The notes under the pieces: generated by a model
Seen by the model: the letters and a program-made list of their open reading frames with translations, nothing else
The model's database searches: none
What the model was told of the DNA's origin: nothing
In this document: piece by piece, positions 7,401 to 14,190 of the stretch
Numbering within the stretch: position 1 is the first letter of the stretch
Layout of the letters: each line of letters starts with the position of its first letter
Program-made: the position numbers and the translations under genes
Source: CAYLUN01 sp964386865
GTDB taxonomy: Bacteria; Verrucomicrobiota; Kiritimatiellia; RFP12; UBA1067
DNA: 16,113 nucleotides
Direction: 5' to 3'
Assembly: GCA_964386865.1 (NCBI GenBank)
Contig: CAYLUN010000112.1
Coordinates: forward strand, 1-16,113

Positions 7401-10400
7401 GCCGTGCAGCGGCACGCAGATCACGTGCGGCGGGAGGTTGGAGGAGACGGTGACCGTGGTCAGGTCCCAGTCCGAATGGCCGGCCGCATCAAAGACCGTG
7501 AGCTTGGCTGCGAAGACGCCGACGTTGGTGTAGACATTGAAGGGGCGCCGCCCGACTAGGTCGATGTCGTTGTCGGCCGTGCCGTCGCCGTCGCTGTCGC
7601 GCGAGGTGTCGATGTCCCAGAGGTATTTGGCGACACCCTGAACCACGTTGGTGTCGCCCTCGTCGGTGGAGCCGCTGCCGTCAAAGTAGGCGGGCGGGCC
7701 GTTGAGTCCGGCGGAGTAGGGGCCGCCCGCCTCGGCTTCGGGCAGGGTGCTCGCGACGACCGTCACCCGCGCGGTGCTGACGGCGCTGGCCTGCTCGGCG
7801 GCATCGTAGACGGTGAGCGTGATGACGACGTTGGTGAAGGCGCGGTAGATGTGGCGTGGGCGGGGTCCGGTGCCGGTGGCGCCGTCGCCGAAGTCCCAGA
7901 CGTAGCGCGAGACGCCCACGTCATCGGTCGAGCGGGTGCCGTCGAAGGTCAGGGGCCAGCCGATCTCGACGGTCTGGTCTTCGCCTGCGTCCGCCACGGG
8001 CGGCGCGCTGGCGATGAGGGTCACCAGGCAGGTGTCGATGTGTTGCTGGAGCACATGGTCGGTGACGCGTAAGGCCACGGTGTTCGTGCCGAGCTGCGCC
8101 ACGGAGAAGCCGTGCTGGAGCTTGGCTGAGGTATCGCCGGAGGGCCGGAAGGTAACGCCGTCGTAGGCCCAGTCCCACTCGTAGGTGTAGAGGCCGTGGT
8201 CATCGCCGCTGCCGGCGGCGTCGAAGGTGAAGAACCAGACGCCCTCGGTGCAGTTGGTTTCGTTGCCGAGGCGGTCGGGGCCGGCTTCGGCGACGGGCGG
8301 GCTGTTCTTCAGGCAAGCCAGCGTGGTTGTGACCGTGTTGGTGAGCAGGGCCTGGTCCCAGACGGAGAGCGTGACCGCGTGGGTGCCCGGCTGGTAGACG
8401 CGGTACGTGGGCGAGGGGCCGGCGGCGCACTCTTGGTAGCTGTCGGCCTCGAAGCCGCCGCGGTACACGTGGTAGCCTCGGCGGAACGTCGCGTCGCTGC
8501 TGAAGGCCGAATCGCGGACGAGCGTCCAGCTGGCCTGGTCGGCGCGCTTCACATAGTACCGCGCGCCGCTGCCGGCCTTAAGCTCGACGCGCCAGTCGTA
8601 CCACGCGTTGAGGGTGATGGGAATGCCGAGCGAGACGTGCGTGCCGCTTTCCACGTAGTAGAGGGTTCCGTTCTCGTTGTGCAGGCCGTAGACCCACTGG
8701 TTCCAGTGGGTGTTGTTGGCGTCGGTGGTACGAAAGCCGAAGATGACGTCGAGGTTGCTGCTGCTGAAGCGGATGCGCGTCTCGGCGCGCAGGCCGCGCA
8801 CGCGCGCGAAGAGGTCGCGCGTGAAGCAGGCGTGGCCGCTGTCGAAGTTACCGTTCACCCAGTCGAAGGTCAGCACGTCGTTGGTGATGCGCGCGTCCGA
8901 GCTGTAGATCCATTTTTCGCGCATGTAGGCGTTGGTGGCGAAGGCCTCCTCGCCGACGGCCCAGACGTATTGGACGAGCGACGAGTCGGCGTCGCTGGAG
9001 CCGCCGCCGTTGAGGGCGACGCTCCACGCGCCGTTGCTGGCGCTGCCGCTGAACTCGTCGCGTGTGTAGGGGCCGCCCGCGTGGGCGGCGGGGGGCGTGC
9101 CGGGCGTGATCGTGATGGTCATCGTGTCGACGTGGGTCTGGAGCGCGTGGTCGGTGACGCGCACCGCGATGGTGTAGACGCCGGGCTCGCCCCAGGTGTG
9201 CGTCGGCGTGGCGCCGGTGTCGGAGGAGGGATTGAAGGTGACGCCGTTGTAGGCCCAGTCCCACTCGTAGCCGAGGATGCCTCTGTCGTCCGAGCTGCCG
9301 CTCGCGCTGAAGGTGTAGGCCCAGACGCGGTCGGTGGCGTTGGACTCGACGAGCGTGGCGTCGAGGCCGGCGTTGGCCGCGGGCGGGCTGTTGGCGAGCA
9401 CGATGACCTCGGTCCCGTTGGTATCCGCCACGCCGGCGGGGTCCGTGACGATGAGCGCGACGGCGTTGGTTCCCGTGCCGTAGAAGCGCCACGTCGCGGC
9501 CTGGCCGTGCGCGAATTCGCGCAGCTCGTCGAAGGCGAAGGTGCCGCTGTTGACGTCGGCGCCGCGCAAGAAGGCGGCCGCGGTGCCGTAGCTCGAGTCA
9601 TAGAGCAACTGCCAGTCGGCCGCGCCGGCCGGGCGCAGGTAGTAGCGCGCGCCGGAGCCGGCCTTCAGGTCGATGCGCACCTCATACGGCTGGTTCGGCG
9701 TGTAGAGGGCAGCGCGGCCGCGGCTGTTGCCGTCCTCGTAGATTTCGATGTAGTCGCTGTCATGGAAGTAGACGGCGTAGGGCATTTGCCCGTACTGATA
9801 CGTGGCGCCCGTGTTCTTGAGGCCGACCATGGCGGCGCAGGTCGTGGGCGGCGTGAGCGTGGCTTGGAAGGCCGTGCCGGCGGCGCGCGGGATGGCGGTG
9901 CGGGTGAACGCGTAGCGCGTGCCCCACGAGCCGGCGCCCGCGATGAAGAGCGCGTTGCTCTGGCTGAGCCCGGCGCTGCTGGTGATCCACTTGCCGGTGG
10001 TCACCGCCGTGCCGCCGAAAGACTCGGTGCCCAGATCCCACAGGTAGGTCAGCCGGTTCGTCGGCGAGGTGGGGTCGGACGAGCCGCTTCCGTCGAGGGA
10101 GACGAGCCAGCCGTTGTTGTCCACTTGGCCGGTGAGCTCATCGACGCTGTAGGGCCCGCCCGCGTCGGCGGCCGGCCTGTCGCCCGGCTGCATCACGAGC
10201 GTGACCCTGCCGGTGGCGCTTTGGCCCTCGGTGTCGTAGGCGGCGAGGGCGACCCGGTTCGTTCCGGGGCCGAACGTCTGCGCCAGCGACGGCTGCGGCG
10301 CCAGCGGCTCGAAACGCACGTTGTCGAAGATCGCGGCAGTCCGGTAGGTGCACAGGCCGGCCATGCCGTCGGTGAGGCCGGGGGAGGCCGTGAACGAGCC

Positions 10401-13400
10401 GGCGCGGACCAGCTCGTTGGTGCCGATCCACATCGTCACTTCGTTGTTGTTCCACTCGGCGCGCAGGTGATAGGTCTTGTTCAGGCCGATGGGGAACGGC
10501 AGCGGCAGCGTCCCCGTCCAGACGTCGCTGCCGTCGAGGCGGCGGTTGACCAGGATGTCGTTGTAGCCGCGGCCGCGGAAGATGCACTCGAGGCGCGTGT
10601 CGGCCGAGCGCGAGGCGAAGTGGAACGCGACCTCCTCGCCCGAGCCGGAGGTCATGCGCATGTCGGCGGAGGCTGCCACGTTCAGCGGCAGGAGCTGGCG
10701 GTGCATGAAGCGCGACCGGTCGTTGCCGGTGTCGGTTTGATGGAGGGAGAAGCTGCCGCCGAGCGGCGACGTGTTGGTGACGGCCCAGGTGCCGGCCCAG
10801 CTCATCCAGTCGCTGGCGGCGCCGTCCTCGAACGCGTCGAACAGGGCCGGCGGCGCGCGCAGGTCGGCCTTCCTCACGTTGCGCACCGAGAAGCTGTCGA
10901 AGGCGACCTCGCAGCAGTAGTCGGAAAAGCCGCAGTAGCCCGACAGGCAGTAGGCGTCGTTGAAGCTCAGGAGGACGCGCCCGTCGACCGACAGGTGCAG
11001 CCAGCCGCCGCGCCGCGCGGCCTTAAAGTGGTAGGTTTTGTAGGCCTGAGGCGTGAAGCCGAGCGGCACGTTGGAAAGAACCGTGCCCGCGCGGTCCAGC
11101 CGCAGGTCGTTGATGCCGCGCCCGCGCAGCAGCACCTCGTAGCCGTCGCTGTAGCCGCTGGCCGCGAGTACGAAGATACACTCCGTTCCGCTTCCCGAGC
11201 GCCATTGGAAGTCGGCCTCCAGCTCGAAGTCGCCGCTGACGGGGTAGTCGTAGAGAATGCGGGCGCGGTCGGGGCTGGTGTTGGACTGCCGGAGCGAGCG
11301 CGCGCCCGCGAGCGGCTGGTTGGTCAGGATGCCCCAGCTGCCGTTGAGGGGCCGCCAGCGCGAGCTGAGGCCCGCCTCGAAATCTTCAAAGCGGGCATCG
11401 CCGACGTCCCAGTCGAAGCCGGCCAGGCCCTCCGCGTCCGACGCGAAGTTCGTGCCGTAGAGCGTGAGCGCCCAGCAGCTGTTGGAGGCCTGCGCCTCGC
11501 CGTAGACGAGCGTGGCGCCAGCCACGGCGGGAACGGCGCTCGTGGGTGCGGGGCGCGCCGCGAAACTGGCGGGGGCGAGCGGCGGCGCGGCAATGCACAT
11601 CACGTTGTTGGGCGTGGCGCCGATCGTGACCGAAGCCGCGTAGTTCGTCCCTGTGCCGTTGTTGCGGAAGAAGACGAGCGACCGTGCGTCATAGGTGGCG
11701 GTCACGATATCGAGGTCGCCGTCGCCGTCGAAGTCGTGGGCGTCAAAGGCGCTGTGCCGGTTGATGTCCAGCGTGGGCACCGGCTGGCCCGCGGCGAACG
11801 TTCCGGTGCCGAGCCCCTTGAAGAAGGTGACGTCGCCGCTCGAGCCGGCGTTGGCCAGCACGTCGGGGTGGCCGTCGAGGTCGAAATCGCCGGCGGTCAC
11901 GGCGTAGGGGTCGTCGCCCACGTCGCCGATCTGCGCGTACGCGCCGAACGTTCCGTCGCCGAGGCCTCTGTAATGCCGCAGGTTGCCGGTTGAGGTGGCC
12001 GCGCGGACCAGATCGCGGACGCCGTCGTGGTCGAAGTCGGCGGTGTCGAGGCCGCGCGAGCGCCACTCGAAGCCGTCCTGCATCTGGGCTAGGAAGTGCC
12101 CAGTGCCGTCGCCTTTGAAGAGGGTCAGGCTGCCGGTGTTGCCGTGCGCGAGGAGGTCCTCGTGCCCGTCGTTGTTGAAGTCGCCCGCGGTCATTTCTTG
12201 GAGCCAGTCTTCGGCCATCGCGCTGAGCATCGAGGCCTCCTGCCTCACAAACCCGTTGGTGCCGTCATTGAGGAAGAGCGTGTAGCCGCCGCTTTGGTAG
12301 AGCGTGTAGCGCCCGATCACGATGTCGTCGTGCCCGTCCTCGTTGAAATCGGCGATGGCGCAGGAGCGGGTGTTGGCGGCGACGCCTTCGCTCATGCGCC
12401 ACGCGCCCGCGAAACGGTAGTTCACGAAGGCGTTGCTGGCGGCGTTCCACTCGGCGACGTAAAGCTGGGCGTTCTCGTCCAGCGCGGCGATGAAGGCCGC
12501 GCGCTCCCACCGCTCGTAGCAGCCGAGGTCGGGCGAGACGAGCCCGTCGCCGTCGCCGTCGGCCGGGCGCGGCATGCCGAGGAGGTCGGCCGGCAGGCCG
12601 GGCAAGGCGGGGGCGGCGTCCACGCAGGGCGAGGCCTGGGTCAGCCGGTAGTCATCTGCGGCGACGAAGCCGGGCGCGTCCTCGAAGCAGCCGGACGCGC
12701 CGGGAAGCCCGGCGGTCGGGGCCGTGCAGACGACGGCGAAGGTGCCGCCAGCGGGGGCGGACCAGTTGTCGCCGGCGCTGGCGCTGTTGGCGTAGACGAT
12801 CGTGTTGCGCAGCGTGCCGCCGGCGCTCAGGAAGACGCCGCCGCCGCTGCCGCCGGCGGTGTTGTCGACGGCCGTGCAATGATCGAGGCGGCCGCCGTTG
12901 TCGAAGTAGGCGCCGCCGCCGTCGCCGGCGCTCGCGTTCGAAACGATCAGCGCGCTCTCGGCTACGCCGCCTGCCGCGAGATAAAGGCCGCCGCCGAACG
13001 CGGCGGCGTTGCCGGAGAGGGCGCAGCGGGCAACCGTGCCGCTTACGACGCACGCGCCGCCGCCCGCCGCTTCAACCGCGCCGCCGCTGGCTGCGGCGTG
13101 TCCGCCGCTCAGCGTGAAGCCCTCGAGGCGGGCGCCTCCCGCGAGGTAGGCGCAGCGCGCGTCCGCCGCGCCGCAGATCGTCGCGAGGGCCGCGCCGTTG
13201 GCGCTGCGCACGGTCACCGCGTTGGTCAGGCAGACGCGGTTGAGCCGCGTGCCGCCCGGCGCGGCCGCGCCGCCTGCCGCGTAGGTGCCGTCGGCGACCA
13301 GCACCGTGTCGCAAGCCTCGGAGAGGTCGGCGGCGTCCTGGATGTTCGTGGCGGCCGTGGCCCAGCTCAGATACGGGGCGACGGGGTTGGCGGAGTCGGC

Positions 13401-14003
13401 GTCGACGTAGCGCGTGACGGCGGGGGACGGCCCGGTCAGCGCGACCTCCAGCGGCGTCGTGCCGGACGCGTAGCCGCCGTAGACCAAGAAGTCGATCGTG
13501 TCGCCGGGCGCGACGGTCACGTCGTTGGTGAAGCTGCCGGCGTTCGTCGCCTGCCAGAGCCAGTTGGTTCCGCACCGCACGCCCACCTGCATGGTGCCGC
13601 TGTCGCCAGGCAGAAACCGACCGACGATGTGGCAAGGGCCTGGCTTCTGGGCCGTCCAGCGCAGCACGGAGGGCTGGCTGCCATTCCCCGGGTGCAGCGT
13701 CAGCCACCCCGGCTGGCCGCCGTAGGAGGTCGTGCCGGCGTCGTTGCGCCAGATGCCGGGGGACCAGTCGGAGGCCCAGCCGTACCAGTGCGGGTTGAGC
13801 CCGCCCGCTCCCATGCCGCAGTTCACGTACGGCGTGAAGCCCGTAAACGATGTGGTCATCCAGCCATACGTCCACACGCCGTTTGGGTTTCCATTCGTGA
13901 TCGACAGGTCGGCGGTCGGGTTGTAGACCGTGGCGTGAGCGCTTGGCGCCAGGCCGATCAGGCTGAACAACACGCCACCCCGCAAGCGGGCAGTCCAATT
14001 CAT
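4449..14003 (-). CDS. Giant secreted multidomain protein (beta-helix, FG-GAP, jelly-roll, PKD, alpha/alpha-toroid)
   Basis: A 3184-residue uninterrupted frame. The start at 14003 follows GGAGG at 14010-14014 (spacing 6) and opens with a signal peptide (residues 1-24, cut near SAHA). Approximate domains: 25-195 beta-sandwich of the type seen in PEP-CTERM proteins (GVWTYGW, LHPGNG, APGDTIDFLV); 198-498 beta-helix (WATAATNIQDAADL, ending SPCVDAA...DLGCYERW); 545-790 five FG-GAP/VCBS repeats; 872-1042 and 1057-1233 two jelly-roll domains; 1277-2285 seven PKD domains, two of them interrupted; 2287-2645 alpha/alpha-toroid; 2650-2945 three more PKD domains; 2947-3055 cadherin-like domain; 3057-3105 calcium repeats (DTDGDGIHDAWE, DADGDGMSDKKE); 3106-3184 tail ending FYRIQTDKP. 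PKD and FG-GAP folds usually mediate glycan or protein contacts. An extracellular scaffold or polysaccharide-associated role is inferred; no catalytic site was identified. It is divergent from the membrane-protein gene. Confidence 0.88.
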   Translation of the reverse strand: MNWTARLRGGVLFSLIGLAPSAHATVYNPTADLSITNGNPNGVWTYGWMTTSFTGFTPYVNCGMGAGGLNPHWYGWASDWSPGIWRNDAGTTSYGGQPGWLTLHPGNGSQPSVLRWTAQKPGPCHIVGRFLPGDSGTMQVGVRCGTNWLWQATNAGSFTNDVTVAPGDTIDFLVYGGYASGTTPLEVALTGPSPAVTRYVDADSANPVAPYLSWATAATNIQDAADLSEACDTVLVADGTYAAGGAAAPGGTRLNRVCLTNAVTVRSANGAALATICGAADARCAYLAGGARLEGFTLSGGHAAASGGAVEAAGGGACVVSGTVARCALSGNAAAFGGGLYLAAGGVAESALIVSNASAGDGGGAYFDNGGRLDHCTAVDNTAGGSGGGVFLSAGGTLRNTIVYANSASAGDNWSAPAGGTFAVVCTAPTAGLPGASGCFEDAPGFVAADDYRLTQASPCVDAAPALPGLPADLLGMPRPADGDGDGLVSPDLGCYERWERAAFIAALDENAQLYVAEWNAASNAFVNYRFAGAWRMSEGVAANTRSCAIADFNEDGHDDIVIGRYTLYQSGGYTLFLNDGTNGFVRQEASMLSAMAEDWLQEMTAGDFNNDGHEDLLAHGNTGSLTLFKGDGTGHFLAQMQDGFEWRSRGLDTADFDHDGVRDLVRAATSTGNLRHYRGLGDGTFGAYAQIGDVGDDPYAVTAGDFDLDGHPDVLANAGSSGDVTFFKGLGTGTFAAGQPVPTLDINRHSAFDAHDFDGDGDLDIVTATYDARSLVFFRNNGTGTNYAASVTIGATPNNVMCIAAPPLAPASFAARPAPTSAVPAVAGATLVYGEAQASNSCWALTLYGTNFASDAEGLAGFDWDVGDARFEDFEAGLSSRWRPLNGSWGILTNQPLAGARSLRQSNTSPDRARILYDYPVSGDFELEADFQWRSGSGTECIFVLAASGYSDGYEVLLRGRGINDLRLDRAGTVLSNVPLGFTPQAYKTYHFKAARRGGWLHLSVDGRVLLSFNDAYCLSGYCGFSDYCCEVAFDSFSVRNVRKADLRAPPALFDAFEDGAASDWMSWAGTWAVTNTSPLGGSFSLHQTDTGNDRSRFMHRQLLPLNVAASADMRMTSGSGEEVAFHFASRSADTRLECIFRGRGYNDILVNRRLDGSDVWTGTLPLPFPIGLNKTYHLRAEWNNNEVTMWIGTNELVRAGSFTASPGLTDGMAGLCTYRTAAIFDNVRFEPLAPQPSLAQTFGPGTNRVALAAYDTEGQSATGRVTLVMQPGDRPAADAGGPYSVDELTGQVDNNGWLVSLDGSGSSDPTSPTNRLTYLWDLGTESFGGTAVTTGKWITSSAGLSQSNALFIAGAGSWGTRYAFTRTAIPRAAGTAFQATLTPPTTCAAMVGLKNTGATYQYGQMPYAVYFHDSDYIEIYEDGNSRGRAALYTPNQPYEVRIDLKAGSGARYYLRPAGAADWQLLYDSSYGTAAAFLRGADVNSGTFAFDELREFAHGQAATWRFYGTGTNAVALIVTDPAGVADTNGTEVIVLANSPPAANAGLDATLVESNATDRVWAYTFSASGSSDDRGILGYEWDWAYNGVTFNPSSDTGATPTHTWGEPGVYTIAVRVTDHALQTHVDTMTITITPGTPPAAHAGGPYTRDEFSGSASNGAWSVALNGGGSSDADSSLVQYVWAVGEEAFATNAYMREKWIYSSDARITNDVLTFDWVNGNFDSGHACFTRDLFARVRGLRAETRIRFSSSNLDVIFGFRTTDANNTHWNQWVYGLHNENGTLYYVESGTHVSLGIPITLNAWYDWRVELKAGSGARYYVKRADQASWTLVRDSAFSSDATFRRGYHVYRGGFEADSYQECAAGPSPTYRVYQPGTHAVTLSVWDQALLTNTVTTTLACLKNSPPVAEAGPDRLGNETNCTEGVWFFTFDAAGSGDDHGLYTYEWDWAYDGVTFRPSGDTSAKLQHGFSVAQLGTNTVALRVTDHVLQQHIDTCLVTLIASAPPVADAGEDQTVEIGWPLTFDGTRSTDDVGVSRYVWDFGDGATGTGPRPRHIYRAFTNVVITLTVYDAAEQASAVSTARVTVVASTLPEAEAGGPYSAGLNGPPAYFDGSGSTDEGDTNVVQGVAKYLWDIDTSRDSDGDGTADNDIDLVGRRPFNVYTNVGVFAAKLTVFDAAGHSDWDLTTVTVSSNLPPHVICVPLHGNPDSPHLVYPGKQVTLKAIVRDAGTLTYSWDFGDGATSAFATVSDKYAIQATHTYSGPTNKPYTARLTVRDAAGLSGADDYKLIMRPDSQATRADIAVDEGLWWLHKNQERAAGYWKSPADGNAGYRPSAAAGAVQALLTNGHRPEGDPAEDPYVETVNRGFDYLFSTLQTRAMTAQSAGNPDTNGNGIGLEVNTTHRGYQQGMVIDAISSTQDMLGMARTGIAQVKYAYFFDIVTDLVDALIFGQCDTSAADRGGWRYDWNAGTSDNSITQWGAVGLLAADNNFGIQAPAWVKEENKRWLAYSFVSGAYVYRPGENYPWGETAWHATQPSALIQMAVDNIFTTNATWKAAESMIATNWNGTYGSAANRNYYALYAVTKALRLARPRPVTYLAETFLDWYSDPTNGVQQKVVGHQAADGSWSAWYRDTSTSLNGDLSTAWAVMMLTPTLFSQAPVPVITAPNVWGYGVPLHASAENSFHIDSARQIVKYEWDFDGDGTYDCTTALADDPAALWTYPDPTPGVPGDPPAAFTIRLRVTDDSTPAQTALSSFTVTIAEPPHAPYAEAGGPYQAVTGFRVTLNGGGSYDIDPTDFITLYEWDFDLDETPDLVTTSAMTNHAFATAGTRNIALRVTDSGVMNGNTNLVSEWDYTTLDVQANQAPVALPGGPYAVLEDAALLLSGTGSYDTNALTPIVSYAWDFNLDGVFDATGVTASVTWPTGGVFSVRLVVSDSLLSGTNAASVTVTPVNDAPSFTKGTNTVHAWGEAAYAFPSWASGISAGPSDESGQTLTFVCTPDRPGFFRAGPAVAANGTLTYTPALLADGLATVSIVLRDGGGTANGGVDQSAAQTFAIRVNADTDGDGIHDAWEGLYWSTLTTASATTDADGDGMSDKKEYLADTNPTNAASLLTIESIAPFGGLGAGADVTWQSVTTRLYRVDRSTNLLQAGGFQPFTNGVPGQAGATTVTDPAPHGPRVFYRIQTDKP
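6065..7148 (-). other. Alpha/alpha-toroid (prenyltransferase/squalene-cyclase-like repeat) domain inside the giant protein
   Basis: Residues about 2286-2646 differ sharply from the beta-rich, Thr/Asn-rich surroundings. They are helical and tryptophan-rich, with repeats resembling QW motifs: EGLWWLHKNQ near 2302, GGWRYDWNAG followed by DNSITQWGAVGLLAA near 2455-2480, and DGSWSAW followed by GDLSTAWAVMML near 2620-2640. This pattern is known from terpenoid-cyclase/prenyltransferase alpha-toroids and from uncharacterised secreted relatives in planctomycetes and verrucomicrobia. The DxDD motif of squalene-hopene cyclases was not seen, so a binding or other hydrolase/lyase-like role is as likely as cyclase chemistry. 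Confidence 0.7.
8007..9092 (-). repeat. Second copy of a 361-362-residue tandem duplication in the giant gene
   Basis: Residues about 1638-1999: a PKD domain (AHAGGPYTRDE...) interrupted by a jelly-roll insert, then a second PKD domain containing YEWDWAYDGVTF. It matches the preceding module in order and wording. The insert contains LKAGSGARYY, shared exactly with the first copy. The base string GTAGGCCCAGTCCCACTCGT recurs from 8163 and from 9249, 1086 bp apart. Confidence 0.82.
9093..10175 (-). repeat. First copy of the 361-362-residue tandem duplication in the giant gene
   Basis: Residues about 1277-1637: a PKD domain (ADAGGPYSVDE...) interrupted by a jelly-roll insert (LKAGSGARYYLRPAG), then a PKD domain with YEWDWAYNGVTFNPSSDTG. 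Landmarks measured against copy two: the tyrosine of GGPY is residue 1285 versus 1646, and the asparagine of NSPP is 1538 versus 1900, so the period is 361-362 residues. Confidence 0.82.
10305..11395 (-). repeat. Two tandem jelly-roll (concanavalin-like) domains in the giant protein
   Basis: Residues about 872-1042 and 1057-1233 both open with an F-E-D/A-G stretch and a tryptophan-bearing GxW segment. Both carry a serine-glycine-rich strand (WRSGSGTE and RMTSGSGEE), then RGRGINDLRL or RGRGYNDILV, then KTYHFKA or KTYHLRA. The RGRG motif asparagines are residues 965 and 1148, 183 apart. This is an internal duplication of a LamG/concanavalin-like fold, which usually binds carbohydrate or protein. 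Confidence 0.65.
11635..12365 (-). repeat. Five FG-GAP/VCBS calcium-binding repeats in the giant protein
   Basis: Residues about 545-790 contain five successive acidic loops: DFNEDGHDD, DFNNDGHED, DFDHDGVRD, DFDLDGHPD and DFDGDGDLD. Each is followed by a strand such as FLNDGTNGF, FKGDGTGHF, YRGLGDGTF, FKGLGTGTF or FRNNGTGTN. This is the pattern of FG-GAP-like propeller blades, and the DxDxDG loops would bind calcium. Five visible blades suggest either a short propeller or one or two undetected blades. Confidence 0.85.
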
Positions 14004-14057
14004 GGCACACCTCCAGAATGAGACTTCACACGTAAGTTAATCTAATAGACTAGAGCA

Positions 14058-14086
14058 AATTTAGCGCGAAAGGCGAACACTGTCAA
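14058..14086 (-). promoter_or_regulatory. Sigma-70-type promoter of the giant surface-protein gene
   Basis: On the minus strand TTGACA (14081-14086) is followed after exactly 17 bases by TAAATT (14058-14063). Transcription would begin near 14051, leaving a leader of about 48 bases before the ATG at 14003. The surrounding stretch is AT-richer than the coding DNA. No equally good promoter for the divergent plus-strand gene was found in the same gap. Confidence 0.7.
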
Positions 14087-14190
14087 TGGCCCTTCAGGCC
14101 TAGCGCGGAAATGCTCGCCAGCCTGTTTTCCGCTATGGTATCTTTTTTCAGTATGGCGGTGGTGACTCGGGTGTGTAAGAGAGAAATGGC

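Noticed and set aside
8196..11993. A 1265-codon open frame on the plus strand, opposite the giant gene
   Set aside because: It is an antisense shadow of a GC-rich coding region. Its product is a low-complexity Val/Ala/Gly/Arg/Glu mixture with no domain, no ribosome site and no promoter, while the minus strand encodes continuous recognisable domains throughout.
12800..13100. Dense GCC/CGC triplet runs suggesting a simple repeat or CRISPR-like pattern
   Set aside because: They follow the codon phase of glycine- and alanine-rich beta-helix turns (GGG, GGA motifs), with no spaced identical repeats.
12096..14021. A 641-codon plus-strand frame opposite the N-terminal third of the giant gene
   Set aside because: Same antisense effect. 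It even overlaps the ribosome site of the giant gene and has no recognisable motif.
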